From contig CAZBSD010000029.1 of the NCBI GenBank assembly GCA_964494735.1, positions 1-26,621 on the forward strand: a stretch of 26,621 bases of DNA, written 5' to 3'. The stretch is from PHAA01 sp964494735. GTDB taxonomy: Bacteria > Bacillota > Syntrophomonadia > Syntrophomonadales > Syntrophomonadaceae. A model generated the notes under the pieces. That model was not told the DNA's origin and searched no databases. It saw only the letters and a list, made by a program, of their open reading frames with translations. Of the stretch, positions 1 to 7,629 are shown one piece after another (within the stretch, counting starts at the first letter, position 1; every line of letters starts with the position of its first letter). A program made the translations under genes and the position numbers.

Positions 1-55
1 AAGACACCGCCCTTTCACGGCGGTAACGGGGGTTCGAGTCCCCCAGGGGTCACCA
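1..55 (+). tRNA. tRNA-Glu (anticodon TTC), 5' end outside the window
   Basis: Only the 3' part of the cloverleaf is present. The anticodon arm is CCGCC (7-11), loop, GGCGG (19-23), with anticodon TTC at 14-16. A T arm with GGTTCGAGTCC and an encoded CCA at 53-55 follow. The 5' acceptor strand and most of the D arm lie before base 1, so acceptor pairing cannot be checked. It is three bases upstream of a tRNA-Val, so the two are probably co-transcribed. Confidence 0.93.
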
Positions 56-58
56 TTG

Positions 59-134
<76 letters not shown>

Positions 135-142
135 GAAAAATT

Positions 143-171
143 AGGATTTCCTTAGGGGGATCCTTTTTTTA
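143..171 (+). terminator. Intrinsic terminator of the tRNA cluster
   Basis: AGGAT (143-147) and ATCCT (160-164) form a short stem followed by a run of T residues (163-170). It lies just after tRNA-Val and ahead of the next promoter region. The stem is short, so strength is uncertain. Confidence 0.65.
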
Positions 172-264
172 TGCCCATATGAATATACCTTAGTTATGGA
201 AACAGAAACCTGTGTTATATTTAGAAATATATGGTGCAAATTCTTCAAGAAGGAGTGAGGCTGC

Positions 265-1152
265 ATGAGACTGACTGAAAACGTGATCTGTATCGGCAAC
301 CGGCATTTCAACCATTATATAGTTGGCCAAAAGCAGGCTGCCATAGTTGAATGCGGGGTCAGCGCAAGTACGGTGAGCTTTCGCCAGCAGTGGGCAGCTT
401 TAACGGAGAAACCGCAGATCGAATATCTGCTGGCATCGCATGCCCATTTTGACCATGTATGCGGTATCCCGGCCTTACAGACTATGTTTCCTCAAGCGCA
501 GTTGGTGGCTAGTTCGGAGGCCAAGAGGGTGTTGGCCAAATCCAAAATACTGGAGAACTTCTTTAGCCAGGATGAGAAGATGACTGAGTTGCTACTGCGT
601 CAAGGCATGATCGATGAGCCAATCAAAACCCCCGTTCCCCAGCAGATTATCGTCGACACTGTAGTCAAGGGGGGGGACGTCGTGGACCTGGGTCAGGGAT
701 TAAGTTTAGAGGTCATCGAGGCACCCGGGCACAGTCCCTGCAATCTGGCTTTCTATCTGGCCGACGACCAGGTTATGTTCTTATCGGACACAGCTGGATT
801 CCAAACCTCGGACGAATTGATCTTCCCGATATTCTTCCAGGACTTCGAGATGTATATGGAGAGTATTCGCAGACTGATGAGCTATCCTACCAAAGTGGTG
901 GCTATACCCCACGAGCGGATCTGGATAAATGGCGAGGTGCCCCAATTCTATCAGCGGGCCTTGAATATCGCCCAAAATGCCTTCGATATAATCAAGGCCA
1001 TGCTGGATCAGGGTATGGATGACGGCACCATCCAACGCAACCTGTATGATCTCTATTACCGGGAGCAGCTAAAGATATATGTTCCCGAGAACATAAGCTT
1101 GTGCGTAGAACTACTGGTACGCCGGGTTAAACAGAGTTTGCAGGGGAAATAG
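265..1152 (+). CDS. Metallo-beta-lactamase-fold hydrolase
   Basis: A 295-residue protein, probably cytoplasmic because no signal peptide is seen. It carries the metal-binding set of the superfamily: HAHFDH at residues 59-64, APGHS with His156, Asp175 in SDTAG, and His216 in PHE. These residues normally hold two metal ions and hydrolyse thioesters, phosphodiesters or similar bonds. The substrate cannot be told from sequence. The glyoxalase-II-like topology of the first 220 residues is followed by a helical C-terminal tail of about 75 residues. The ATG is preceded by AAGGAGTG at good spacing. It converges on the secreted-protein gene with stop codons about 10 bases apart. Confidence 0.93.
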   Translation: MRLTENVICIGNRHFNHYIVGQKQAAIVECGVSASTVSFRQQWAALTEKPQIEYLLASHAHFDHVCGIPALQTMFPQAQLVASSEAKRVLAKSKILENFFSQDEKMTELLLRQGMIDEPIKTPVPQQIIVDTVVKGGDVVDLGQGLSLEVIEAPGHSPCNLAFYLADDQVMFLSDTAGFQTSDELIFPIFFQDFEMYMESIRRLMSYPTKVVAIPHERIWINGEVPQFYQRALNIAQNAFDIIKAMLDQGMDDGTIQRNLYDLYYREQLKIYVPENISLCVELLVRRVKQSLQGK

Positions 1153-1161
1153 CATAAACTC

Positions 1162-1680
1162 TTATTCCGCCTCCAGATGCAGGTCGCTTATTATCCAGCG
1201 GTCACTACGTTTGTGAGCCTCGATGGTGTAGCGGTACCGGTCTCCCAACAGGTAACAATCTTCATAATATCGCCGGGCAATAACGGACTCGTTGGACAGG
1301 TGTGTGATCCGTAGATGGGGACGGTCAGCGGCGGTAATGACAGGGATGAATTCTCGGGGAATTATCACCACCCGATTAATGTCAGGATTATATGCTAAAA
1401 GGTACTGGGTGATATTTTGGGCCAGTTCAGGTTCAAAGCCCTGGGAAAGATGGTCCACGGCGGAATCCAAATCGCCAAACCGGCTGACAGCCGCATACCC
1501 CTGATAGGATTCAGTATCGGCCAGCATGGAACCGAGGAAACCAAAATCGGCAATGATCTCATTTATCACCGCCGCAGTATCGGCACTAGAAGGACTGCCT
1601 TCCGAAAATGGAGCCTGGATCGGAGAGGTCATCCCCAGCATGATTATGAAAGTAAAGATTAGCAACCGTAATCTAAGCAC
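1162..1680 (-). CDS. Small secreted protein of unknown function
   Basis: A 172-residue protein starting at GTG, with a GGAG about 9 bases upstream. Residues 1-23 form a signal peptide: basic start, hydrophobic core, cleavage probably after IQA. The mature part has no motif I recognise. The last 35 residues (from about YYEDCYLLGDRY to the end, containing RWIISDLHL) resemble the final strands of NTF2/SnoaL-type alpha+beta domains, but this is only an impression. No LPXTG motif or lipobox is seen, so the protein is exported or held by its signal sequence. A palindrome overlaps its likely promoter. Confidence 0.8.
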   Translation of the reverse strand: MLRLRLLIFTFIIMLGMTSPIQAPFSEGSPSSADTAAVINEIIADFGFLGSMLADTESYQGYAAVSRFGDLDSAVDHLSQGFEPELAQNITQYLLAYNPDINRVVIIPREFIPVITAADRPHLRITHLSNESVIARRYYEDCYLLGDRYRYTIEAHKRSDRWIISDLHLEAE

Positions 1681-1684
1681 AATA

Positions 1685-1715
1685 AATGGTCTCCACGTAT
1701 TAGTGTGAGACCATT
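1685..1715 (-). promoter_or_regulatory. Palindrome over the start region of the secreted-protein gene
   Basis: AATGGTCTC and GAGACCATT are arms of an imperfect 31-base palindrome that also contains CAC...GTG around the centre GTATTA. On the minus strand a TATAAT (1713-1718) overlaps its upstream edge and the GTG start is 5 bases beyond its downstream edge. This fits an operator for a dimeric repressor or a hairpin in the 5' leader. The -35 element is weak. Confidence 0.45.
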
Positions 1716-1869
1716 ATAACTTTATGGAAAATATTAGGATACAGATAAATTCGGCCACAAAACACCGATTTAATGTTTTTTGCGGCAAGACACCCATTTA
1801 ATCAACTATCATCGGCAATCATAATCTCCGCTGGAAAGATGGTGATATATATCGAATCAAGATCGACGG

Positions 1870-2712
1870 CTACAGCTCATAAAAACAAACAGCCAGCAAA
1901 CCAGGGCCGGTATGTACTCCCAAAGCGGGGCTGATATCAGAAAATATCATTTCCTTAACATTGGGTATCTGGCTCAATTTTTCTGCCACCTTCTCGCCCG
2001 CTTCCTTGGCCCCTCCATGCATCACAGCCAGGTTAAACGGGCGGTTTCCCACCGTATCGGTTACTATGTCCATCAACTTCTCTATGGACTTGGCCCTTCC
2101 CCTTACTTTGGCGTGAGTATAATAAACGCCCTCCCGGTTGACCCCGATGATTGGTTTCAGATTAAGAAGTTCTCCCAGCATACCCGCTACCTGTCCTATA
2201 CGGCCGCCCTTACGAAGGTATTCGAGAGTCTCTATGACATAATAAGCGTGAACCTTGGGCCGCAGGTTGTCCAGTTTCTCCATCACCTTGATGAAATCAA
2301 GTCCGCTCATAATACTTCTGGCGGCATCCAAGACCATCCATCCTGTCGCCATTGATAAGGTACAGGTGTCGAACACTTTTATGATGATATCGTCGAAATC
2401 CCGAGCCGCAAGTTCCATGGCCTGGAAAGTCCCTGATAATTTACTGGAGAGGGTGATGGCTATTATATGGCTGCAACCATCGCGGCGCAGACCATCGAAG
2501 ACCGCCTTGATCTCGTCCAGGTTAGGCATTGATGTGGTAGGCACTTCACCCGGCATGCGCTGGTATACGTCCTCCGGCTGTATGTCCACTCGGTCGGAAT
2601 ATTGGCCATTCGGATAAATTACCTTCAACGGCAGGATTTTAATGCCATACTGTTTAACCAGCTCTTGGGGCAGATCACAGGCGCTGTCGGCTACCAAGGC
2701 TATCTTCTCCAT
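1870..2712 (-). CDS. DegV family lipid-binding protein
   Basis: A 280-residue DegV protein of typical length. It opens with MEKIALVADSACDLP, the family motif around the Ser that contacts the fatty-acid carboxylate, and has the central TTSMPN segment. C-terminal hallmarks include HAKVRGRAKSIEKL and GPGLLAV. Family members bind a single fatty acid; in Firmicutes some act as FakB subunits handing fatty acids to the kinase FakA. No fakA is visible here. An ATG six bases upstream (2718) is possible, but GGGGAG sits only 3 bases from it and 9 bases from the start chosen. The gene is divergent from the ylxM-ffh block. Confidence 0.94.
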   Translation of the reverse strand: MEKIALVADSACDLPQELVKQYGIKILPLKVIYPNGQYSDRVDIQPEDVYQRMPGEVPTTSMPNLDEIKAVFDGLRRDGCSHIIAITLSSKLSGTFQAMELAARDFDDIIIKVFDTCTLSMATGWMVLDAARSIMSGLDFIKVMEKLDNLRPKVHAYYVIETLEYLRKGGRIGQVAGMLGELLNLKPIIGVNREGVYYTHAKVRGRAKSIEKLMDIVTDTVGNRPFNLAVMHGGAKEAGEKVAEKLSQIPNVKEMIFSDISPALGVHTGPGLLAVCFYEL

Positions 2713-2761
2713 TTGCATTCACTCCCCAGATATTGATAAATTATGGATGTCTTCTCTAGTA

Positions 2762-2790
2762 ATTCTATTGTATTACCAATGTTAAAGCAA
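2762..2790 (-). promoter_or_regulatory. Probable sigma-A promoter for the DegV gene
   Basis: On the minus strand TTGCTT (2785-2790) and TAGAAT (2762-2767) are separated by 17 bases and lie about 50 bases before the start codon. The match to TTGACA/TATAAT is moderate. Confidence 0.45.
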
Positions 2791-2820
2791 AAACAGTTAT
2801 TAATAAAGCGAGCTGGATAC

Positions 2821-2849
2821 TTGACATCACCGGTACGAACCAATAAAAT
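2821..2849 (+). promoter_or_regulatory. Sigma-A promoter of the ylxM-ffh-rpsP block
   Basis: A perfect -35 TTGACA (2821-2826), 17-base spacer and -10 TAAAAT (2844-2849). It lies 44 bases ahead of the ylxM start and is the strongest consensus promoter in the window. It fits constitutive expression of the housekeeping block. Confidence 0.85.
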
Positions 2850-2892
2850 CAACTAGTAAAGTAAAAAAGCTTTACGTGAAGGAGTGGGCTGC

Positions 2893-3234
2893 ATGCTTGA
2901 AAAGATCAGTCATGTTGTATTGCTTAAAGATTTTTACGGCCCATTGCTGACCGCCAAACAACAAGATGTTTTGAATATGCACTATGAAAATGACTGGTCG
3001 TTGTCCGAGATCGCCGGCAGCATGAACAGCAGCCGGCAGGCAGTTTATGACTTGGTAAAACGGGCTGAGAGTATATTGCAGGAATATGAAGATAAGCTGG
3101 GTCTGGTGGCAAAATTCCAGCGCACCCGCCAGAACCTGTATGAATTGAGAGATATCTTGGAGGAATCTGGAACTGATGATCCCCGAATCATGAAGGCTGT
3201 ATGCCTGATCGAGGAGATATCCGGACTACTTTAG
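2893..3234 (+). CDS. ylxM: YlxM/UPF0122 family SRP-associated helix-turn-helix protein
   Basis: A 113-residue protein with a sigma-70 region-4-like helix-turn-helix: LTAKQQDVLNMHYENDWSLS, then EIAGSMNSSRQAVYDLVKRA. This is the YlxM/UPF0122 signature. The gene sits just before ffh, its usual position in Firmicutes; in streptococci the protein has been linked to SRP function. A GTG nine bases upstream lies inside the AAGGAGTG ribosome binding site, so the ATG at 2893 (8-base spacing) is the start. ffh follows after 19 bases. Confidence 0.95.
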   Translation: MLEKISHVVLLKDFYGPLLTAKQQDVLNMHYENDWSLSEIAGSMNSSRQAVYDLVKRAESILQEYEDKLGLVAKFQRTRQNLYELRDILEESGTDDPRIMKAVCLIEEISGLL

Positions 3235-3253
3235 GCAAAGGAAGAGAGATAGT

Positions 3254-4600
3254 ATGGCTTTTGAAGGTTTGTCCGACAGGCTACAGGAAGTATTCAAAAA
3301 GCTACGCGGTAAGGGCAAGATAACCGAAGACGACGTCAAGCTGGCCATGCGCGAAGTGCGCCTGGCTCTCCTTGAGGCTGATGTGAATTATAAGGTAGTT
3401 AAGGATTTCGTGACTACGGTGAGCCAGAGGGCTGTGGGTCACGAGGTCCTCCAGAGTGTGACTCCGGGACAGCAGGTCATCAAGATAGTCCATGACGAGA
3501 TGACCAGGCTTATGGGCGAAGCTGAAAACAAACTGACCATGGCTCCCAAACCCCCGACTGTATTTATGGTAGTCGGACTGCAGGGGGCAGGCAAGACCAC
3601 CACGGTGGCCAAACTGGCCAAGAGCCTCATAAGACAGGGGCGGAGGCCTCTGCTGGTGGCGTGCGATGTATATCGCCCCGCAGCCATCAAGCAACTGCAG
3701 GTACTGGGAGACCAGGTGGGGGTACCGGTATTCGCCATGGGCCAGGACAACCCGGTAGATATTGCTCCAGCATCGTTGGATTATGCCCGCACCAACAACC
3801 GTGACGTGGTTATCATCGATACTGCCGGAAGACTGCATATCAACCAGGAGTTGATGGACGAATTAAAGAGCATCAAGGAGAGGGTCAATCCCCAGGAGAT
3901 TCTGCTGGTGGTAGACGCCATGACCGGGCAGGATGCGGTCAACGTAGCCGAATCTTTCAATAATGATATGAATCTGACGGGAGTTATCCTTACCAAACTG
4001 GATGGGGATACCCGTGGCGGTGCCGCTCTGTCGGTCAAGGCGGTAACCGGCTGTCCCATCAAAATGGTTGGTATGGGCGAAAAACTGGATGCCCTGGAGG
4101 TATTCCACCCGGACCGGATGGCTTCACGCATACTGGGCATGGGAGATATATTGACCTTGGTTGAAAAAGCCCAGGATAACTTCGACCAGAAGCAGGCCCG
4201 GGAGATGGAGAGAAAGATCCGGCAGCAGGAATTCACCTTGGATGATTTTTTACAGCAGATGCAGCAGGTCCGCTCCATGGGCCCATTGGAAGATTTACTG
4301 GGAATGATTCCTGGCATGAGCAAACAGATGAAGTCTATGAAGGGCGAGATAGACGAAAAGGAACTGGCCCACGTAGAGGCCATCATCAAATCGATGACCA
4401 TTGCAGAGCGGCGCAATCCGAATATATTGAATGGCAGTCGTAAGAAAAGGGTGGCTCGAGGCAGCGGAACCAAGGTCCAGGATGTCAACCGGCTGCTTAA
4501 GCAATTTGAGGATGCCCGCAAGATGATGAAGCAATTCACCGATATGACCGGTAAAAAAGGTAAACGGCCCGGATTCCCGAATTTGAAACTGCCCTTTTAA
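3254..4600 (+). CDS. ffh: Signal recognition particle GTPase Ffh
   Basis: A 448-residue protein of normal length. It has an N-domain helical bundle (1-90), then the G domain with P-loop GLQGAGKTT (108-116), DTAGR (189-193) and TKLDGD (about 247-252). A methionine-rich M domain (about 300-440) binds signal peptides and 4.5S RNA. It targets nascent membrane and secreted proteins to FtsY and SecYEG. The C-terminal RRKRVARGSG-like segment (around GSRKKRVARGSG) is the conserved RNA-binding part. It is co-transcribed with ylxM and precedes rpsP. Confidence 0.98.
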   Translation: MAFEGLSDRLQEVFKKLRGKGKITEDDVKLAMREVRLALLEADVNYKVVKDFVTTVSQRAVGHEVLQSVTPGQQVIKIVHDEMTRLMGEAENKLTMAPKPPTVFMVVGLQGAGKTTTVAKLAKSLIRQGRRPLLVACDVYRPAAIKQLQVLGDQVGVPVFAMGQDNPVDIAPASLDYARTNNRDVVIIDTAGRLHINQELMDELKSIKERVNPQEILLVVDAMTGQDAVNVAESFNNDMNLTGVILTKLDGDTRGGAALSVKAVTGCPIKMVGMGEKLDALEVFHPDRMASRILGMGDILTLVEKAQDNFDQKQAREMERKIRQQEFTLDDFLQQMQQVRSMGPLEDLLGMIPGMSKQMKSMKGEIDEKELAHVEAIIKSMTIAERRNPNILNGSRKKRVARGSGTKVQDVNRLLKQFEDARKMMKQFTDMTGKKGKRPGFPNLKLPF

Positions 4601-4688
4601 TAAAACCTGACTTAGATGGCTTGCCGGTACATCCGATTTGGAGGCCGGACAGGTTGGTATAAGTGAACATATTCAAGGAGGTGATAAT

Positions 4689-4955
4689 ATGGCAACAAAG
4701 ATTAGATTAAAGAGGATGGGGGCTAAGAAGAATCCGTTTTACCGTGTGGTAGTGGCCGATTCCCGGACTCCCCGCGATGGCAGATTCATCGAAGAGATAG
4801 GGTATTATGACCCAGCTACCAATCCGGCCACTATCAAGATCGATGAAGAGAAAGCCTTGAAATGGCTGGCTACCGGTGCCAAACCGTCTGACACCGCCAA
4901 GTCTCTCTTGCAGAAGCAAGGTATCATCAGTAAGTTTGCGGAATCCCGCAAATAG
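4689..4955 (+). CDS. rpsP: 30S ribosomal protein bS16
   Basis: An 88-residue protein beginning MATKIRLKRMGAKKNPFYR, the standard S16 N-terminus, followed by VVADSRTPRDGRFIEEIGYYDP. It is a small-subunit assembly protein that stabilises 16S rRNA. The start is set by an almost perfect AAGGAGGTGATAAT immediately ahead of the ATG. A longer reading from 4638 has no ribosome binding site and is rejected. It precedes khpA. Confidence 0.98.
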   Translation: MATKIRLKRMGAKKNPFYRVVVADSRTPRDGRFIEEIGYYDPATNPATIKIDEEKALKWLATGAKPSDTAKSLLQKQGIISKFAESRK

Positions 4956-4983
4956 TGAGAGGAAAACCGGGGGGTGTATCCTA

Positions 4984-5214
4984 GTGAAAGAACTGGTAGA
5001 GCTGATTGCCCGGTCATTGGTAGATAAACCGGAAGCAGTCGAAGTGATCGAAACCGAGAACGAAAGGGCAGTAGTCCTTGAGATCCGGGTGGCGCCCGAA
5101 GATATGGGCAAGGTTATTGGCAAACAGGGCAAGATCGCCAAATCCATCCGCACTCTTACCAAGGCAGCTGCCGCCAAAGCCGGCAAAAAAGTTGCTGTTG
5201 AGATAATGCGCTAG
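4984..5214 (+). CDS. khpA: KH-domain RNA-binding protein KhpA (YlqC)
   Basis: A 76-residue single type-II KH domain with the GxxG loop GKQG at residues 46-49, followed by IAKSIRTLTKAAAAKAG. KhpA proteins bind RNA, often as a dimer with KhpB/Jag, and affect cell division and elongation in Firmicutes. It starts at GTG behind a G-rich site (GGGGGGTG). A reading starting at 4876 would overlap rpsP out of frame and is not supported. Position between rpsP and rimM is typical. Confidence 0.95.
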   Translation: MKELVELIARSLVDKPEAVEVIETENERAVVLEIRVAPEDMGKVIGKQGKIAKSIRTLTKAAAAKAGKKVAVEIMR

Positions 5215-5253
5215 AGACTTTAAGACAGAAGATTAATTGGAGGCCGCACCGAG

Positions 5254-5778
5254 ATGGACCCCAGGGAATTGATTAAGGTAGGGAAGATAGTTGGCACCCA
5301 TGGATACAAAGGCGCCGTCAAAGTCAAGCCTTTGACTGATTTTCCAGAACGCTTCCAAGCCGGGCAGCAATACCTGACGCAACGGGGCCAAGAGCAGATA
5401 GAACTGCTTCTTACCGATTGTTCACCCTATCGGGGACATTTACTGATGAAGTTTAGAGGTGTCGATGACCTGGAAACGGCCGAAAAACTGCGCAACCTAT
5501 TCCTCAATGTGACGTTGGACCAATTACACCCTCTTCCCGCTGGAACCTACTATCATTTCCAGCTGATAGGGATGCGTGTGGAGGACCTGGACAAGGGATA
5601 TCTGGGCAGATTAACTGAGGTATTGGAGACTGGAGCCAATGACGTATACGTGGTTAATTCTGACGTCTTTGGCGAGATACTTATCCCCGCCATCAAACAA
5701 GTGGTGATGGCGGTAGATGTTCCTAATCAACGGCTTCAGGTCAAACTCCTGGACGGCTTGCTGGATGAATCGCGATGA
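5254..5778 (+). CDS. rimM: 16S rRNA processing protein RimM
   Basis: A 174-residue protein with the N-terminal RimM beta-barrel (KVGKIVGTHGYKGAVKVKPLTDFPERF) and a C-terminal PRC-barrel (from about residue 97, YYHFQLIGMRVED, to about 165). It binds S19 and helps mature the 30S head. The ATG at 5254 follows TTGGAGG. Its stop overlaps the trmD start by four bases (ATGA), indicating translational coupling. Confidence 0.97.
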   Translation: MDPRELIKVGKIVGTHGYKGAVKVKPLTDFPERFQAGQQYLTQRGQEQIELLLTDCSPYRGHLLMKFRGVDDLETAEKLRNLFLNVTLDQLHPLPAGTYYHFQLIGMRVEDLDKGYLGRLTEVLETGANDVYVVNSDVFGEILIPAIKQVVMAVDVPNQRLQVKLLDGLLDESR

Positions 5779-6512
5779 TAATAGATATTCTGACCCTGTT
5801 CCCGGCCATGTTCGCTGGACCCTTCGACCACAGCATTATCAGCCGGGCTCAGGCGAGAGGCTTGATGAAGATCAACATTACCAACATCAGGGACTATGCC
5901 CTTGATAAACATCAGCAGGTTGACGATTACCCCTACGGTGGGGGAGCTGGTATGGTGATGAAAGCGGATGTCCTATCCCGCGCCATCGGTGAGGTCAAAC
6001 GACCGGACGCCCATTTGGTTTATTTATCTCCTCAGGGTCACCGGCTGGACCAGGCAGCGGTTGGCTTCCTGGCAGAGAGACCGCACCTAATCCTCTTGTG
6101 CGGACACTATGAAGGCATTGATGAGAGGGTGATGGCTGAGGTGGATGAGGAGATTTCAATCGGTGACTATGTGCTCAGTGGCGGTGAACTGGGTGCCATG
6201 GTGGTAGTGGATGCGGTAACCCGTCTCATCCCCGGAGTACTTGGTGATGAGAATTCGATCCGGGAAGAGTCGTTTACGGAGGGATTACTGGAATATCCGC
6301 ACTACACGAGGCCCAGGGTATTCAATGACATGGAAGTCCCTGAGGTATTGTTGTCCGGGCATCATGAGCATATCCGCCGTTGGCGAAGGAAGCTCAGTCT
6401 GGCCCGTACCCTTCTGAAGCGTCCTGAGCTGCTGCTGGGACGGCAGTTCGATAAGGAAGAGAGACAACTGCTGGAGGAGATACTCTTTAGTGGGGAGAGC
6501 AACAACCGGTGA
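5775..6512 (+). CDS. trmD: tRNA (guanine-37-N1)-methyltransferase TrmD
   Basis: A 245-residue SPOUT methyltransferase that makes m1G37, which prevents +1 frameshifting. Seen in order: MIIDILTLFPAMF start, VDDYPYGGGAGMVMK (about 49-63), LCGHYEGIDERV (108-119), and the knot segment SIGDYVLSGGELGAMVVVDA (128-147). ESFTEGLLEYPHYTRP (165-180) follows. By hand alignment the residue matching the E. coli general base Asp169 is Glu169 here, a conservative change. The gene overlaps rimM and the next methyltransferase gene by four bases each, so the three are tightly coupled. Confidence 0.97.
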   Translation: MIIDILTLFPAMFAGPFDHSIISRAQARGLMKINITNIRDYALDKHQQVDDYPYGGGAGMVMKADVLSRAIGEVKRPDAHLVYLSPQGHRLDQAAVGFLAERPHLILLCGHYEGIDERVMAEVDEEISIGDYVLSGGELGAMVVVDAVTRLIPGVLGDENSIREESFTEGLLEYPHYTRPRVFNDMEVPEVLLSGHHEHIRRWRRKLSLARTLLKRPELLLGRQFDKEERQLLEEILFSGESNNR

Positions 6513-7084
6513 GGCGTTCCAAGGTGTATGCAGCCCTGCTGCACTATCCGATGTACAACAAGAATATGGACGTAATAACGACATCGGTGACCAATCTCGA
6601 TATACACGATATATCCCGTGCCGCCAGGACTTATGATGTAAAGGGTTTTTACATCGTGCACCCATCAGCCAGCCAGCAAAATCTGGTCAGGGATATCCTG
6701 GCGTATTGGCAGGAGGGATATGGGGGCAAGTACAACAGTGATCGCCAGGAAGCCCTGCGGCTGCTGAAACTGGCCGCTGACTTCCCGGGTATGGTGGAAT
6801 CCATCCATAAGGAGACCGGTCGGGAGGTCATTACTGTGGCTACCGATGCCCGTCCGCATCCCAACACCATCACTTATCGCCAGCTAAAGCAGGAAATCGA
6901 GGAGAAGGATCAGGTATTCTTATTGCTGTTCGGTACAGGATGGGGGATGAGCCAGGATTTGATGGATAAATGCGACCGCATTCTGACACCGATATCTGGA
7001 GCCAGCAGCTATAATCATCTATCCGTCCGCAGTGCGGTGGCTATAATAATGGATAGGTTGTTAGGAGCAAACTGGTACAACTAA
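6509..7084 (+). CDS. SPOUT-type RNA methyltransferase (Methyltrn_RNA_4-like)
   Basis: A 191-residue protein starting at GTG inside the trmD stop (GTGA). It reads KVYAALLHYPMYNKNMDVITTSVTN at the N-terminus. The C-terminal part, with LFGTGWGM and PISGASSYNHLSVRSAVAI, is the expected trefoil-knot SAM-binding part of a small SPOUT family found next to trmD in Clostridia and some other anaerobes. The RNA target is not known to me. Four-base overlap with trmD argues for a role in the same tRNA or rRNA maturation step. A promoter for rplS begins just after its stop. Confidence 0.85.
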   Translation: MRRSKVYAALLHYPMYNKNMDVITTSVTNLDIHDISRAARTYDVKGFYIVHPSASQQNLVRDILAYWQEGYGGKYNSDRQEALRLLKLAADFPGMVESIHKETGREVITVATDARPHPNTITYRQLKQEIEEKDQVFLLLFGTGWGMSQDLMDKCDRILTPISGASSYNHLSVRSAVAIIMDRLLGANWYN

Positions 7085-7094
7085 GAGTATTTTC

Positions 7095-7123
7095 TTGAGA
7101 TACCCATCAAGCTATGTTAAAAT
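7095..7123 (+). promoter_or_regulatory. Promoter ahead of rplS
   Basis: TTGAGA (7095-7100), 17-base spacer, TAAAAT (7118-7123), 70 bases ahead of the rplS start. This internal promoter would allow L19 to be made at a higher level than the methyltransferase genes upstream. Confidence 0.7.
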
Positions 7124-7142
7124 TAATTTTGTTCTGTATCAA

Positions 7143-7168
7143 GGGTGGCATCTGGGCGTTGCCGACCC
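7143..7168 (+). promoter_or_regulatory. Stem-loop in the rplS leader, possible L19 autoregulatory RNA
   Basis: GGGTGGCA pairs with TGCCGACCC with one bulged base, located between the rplS promoter and the AAGGAGG site. Ribosomal-protein leaders that bind their own product, including L19 leaders, are known in Firmicutes. I cannot confirm the consensus by eye. Confidence 0.35.
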
Positions 7169-7193
7169 ACCTGCAGAAAGGAGGTAAGACATT

Positions 7194-7550
7194 ATGCAAG
7201 ATATTATCCGCTCTATTGAAGAGGAACACTATAGAAATGACCTGCCCGCATTTGGCCCCGGTGATACGGTTAAGGTACACACCAAGGTCGTCGAGGGGAC
7301 GCGGGAGAGAATCCAGATGTACGAAGGCGTGGTCATGAAGATCAGGGGAGCCGGTCTATCCAAAAACTTCACGGTTCGCAGAATAACCTACGGAGTTGCG
7401 GTAGAAAGGACATTCCTGTTGCATTCACCCAAGATCGCCAAGATCGAAGTAACCAGGCGGGGCAAGGTTCGAAGGGCGCGACTTTTCTATCTCCGGGGTC
7501 TCACCGGTAAGAAAGCCCGGGTCAAAGAGAAAGGTCGTTTTTCCAGATAA
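7194..7550 (+). CDS. rplS: 50S ribosomal protein bL19
   Basis: A 118-residue L19 with the typical core: FGPGDTVKVHTKVVEGTRERIQ, then YEGVVMKIRG, ITYGVAVERTFLLHSP and GKVRRARLFYLRGLTGKKAR. It sits at the 30S-50S interface. It has its own promoter, a leader hairpin, AAGGAGG eight bases from the ATG, and a strong terminator after the gene, so it forms a transcription unit of its own inside the block. Confidence 0.98.
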   Translation: MQDIIRSIEEEHYRNDLPAFGPGDTVKVHTKVVEGTRERIQMYEGVVMKIRGAGLSKNFTVRRITYGVAVERTFLLHSPKIAKIEVTRRGKVRRARLFYLRGLTGKKARVKEKGRFSR

Positions 7551-7565
7551 TATAACCAAGAGGAG

Positions 7566-7593
7566 GAGAATACTTGCGGGTATTCTCTTTTTT
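7566..7593 (+). terminator. Intrinsic terminator after rplS
   Basis: GAGAATAC (7566-7573) and GTATTCTC (7580-7587) form a perfect 8-bp stem with a 6-base loop, followed by six T residues. Confidence 0.92.
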
Positions 7594-7629
7594 CTTCCGT
7601 TCATTTGCTCCAGGAAGGAAGGATTGAGC

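Noticed and set aside
3781..4539. Long open frame antisense to ffh (252 codons)
   Set aside because: Ffh is unmistakable on the plus strand; the antisense product is a Ser-rich shadow without domain or start signal.
4638..4688. N-terminal extension of S16
   Set aside because: The perfect AAGGAGGTGATAAT directly before the ATG at 4689 and the canonical MATKIRLKRMG start settle the shorter form.
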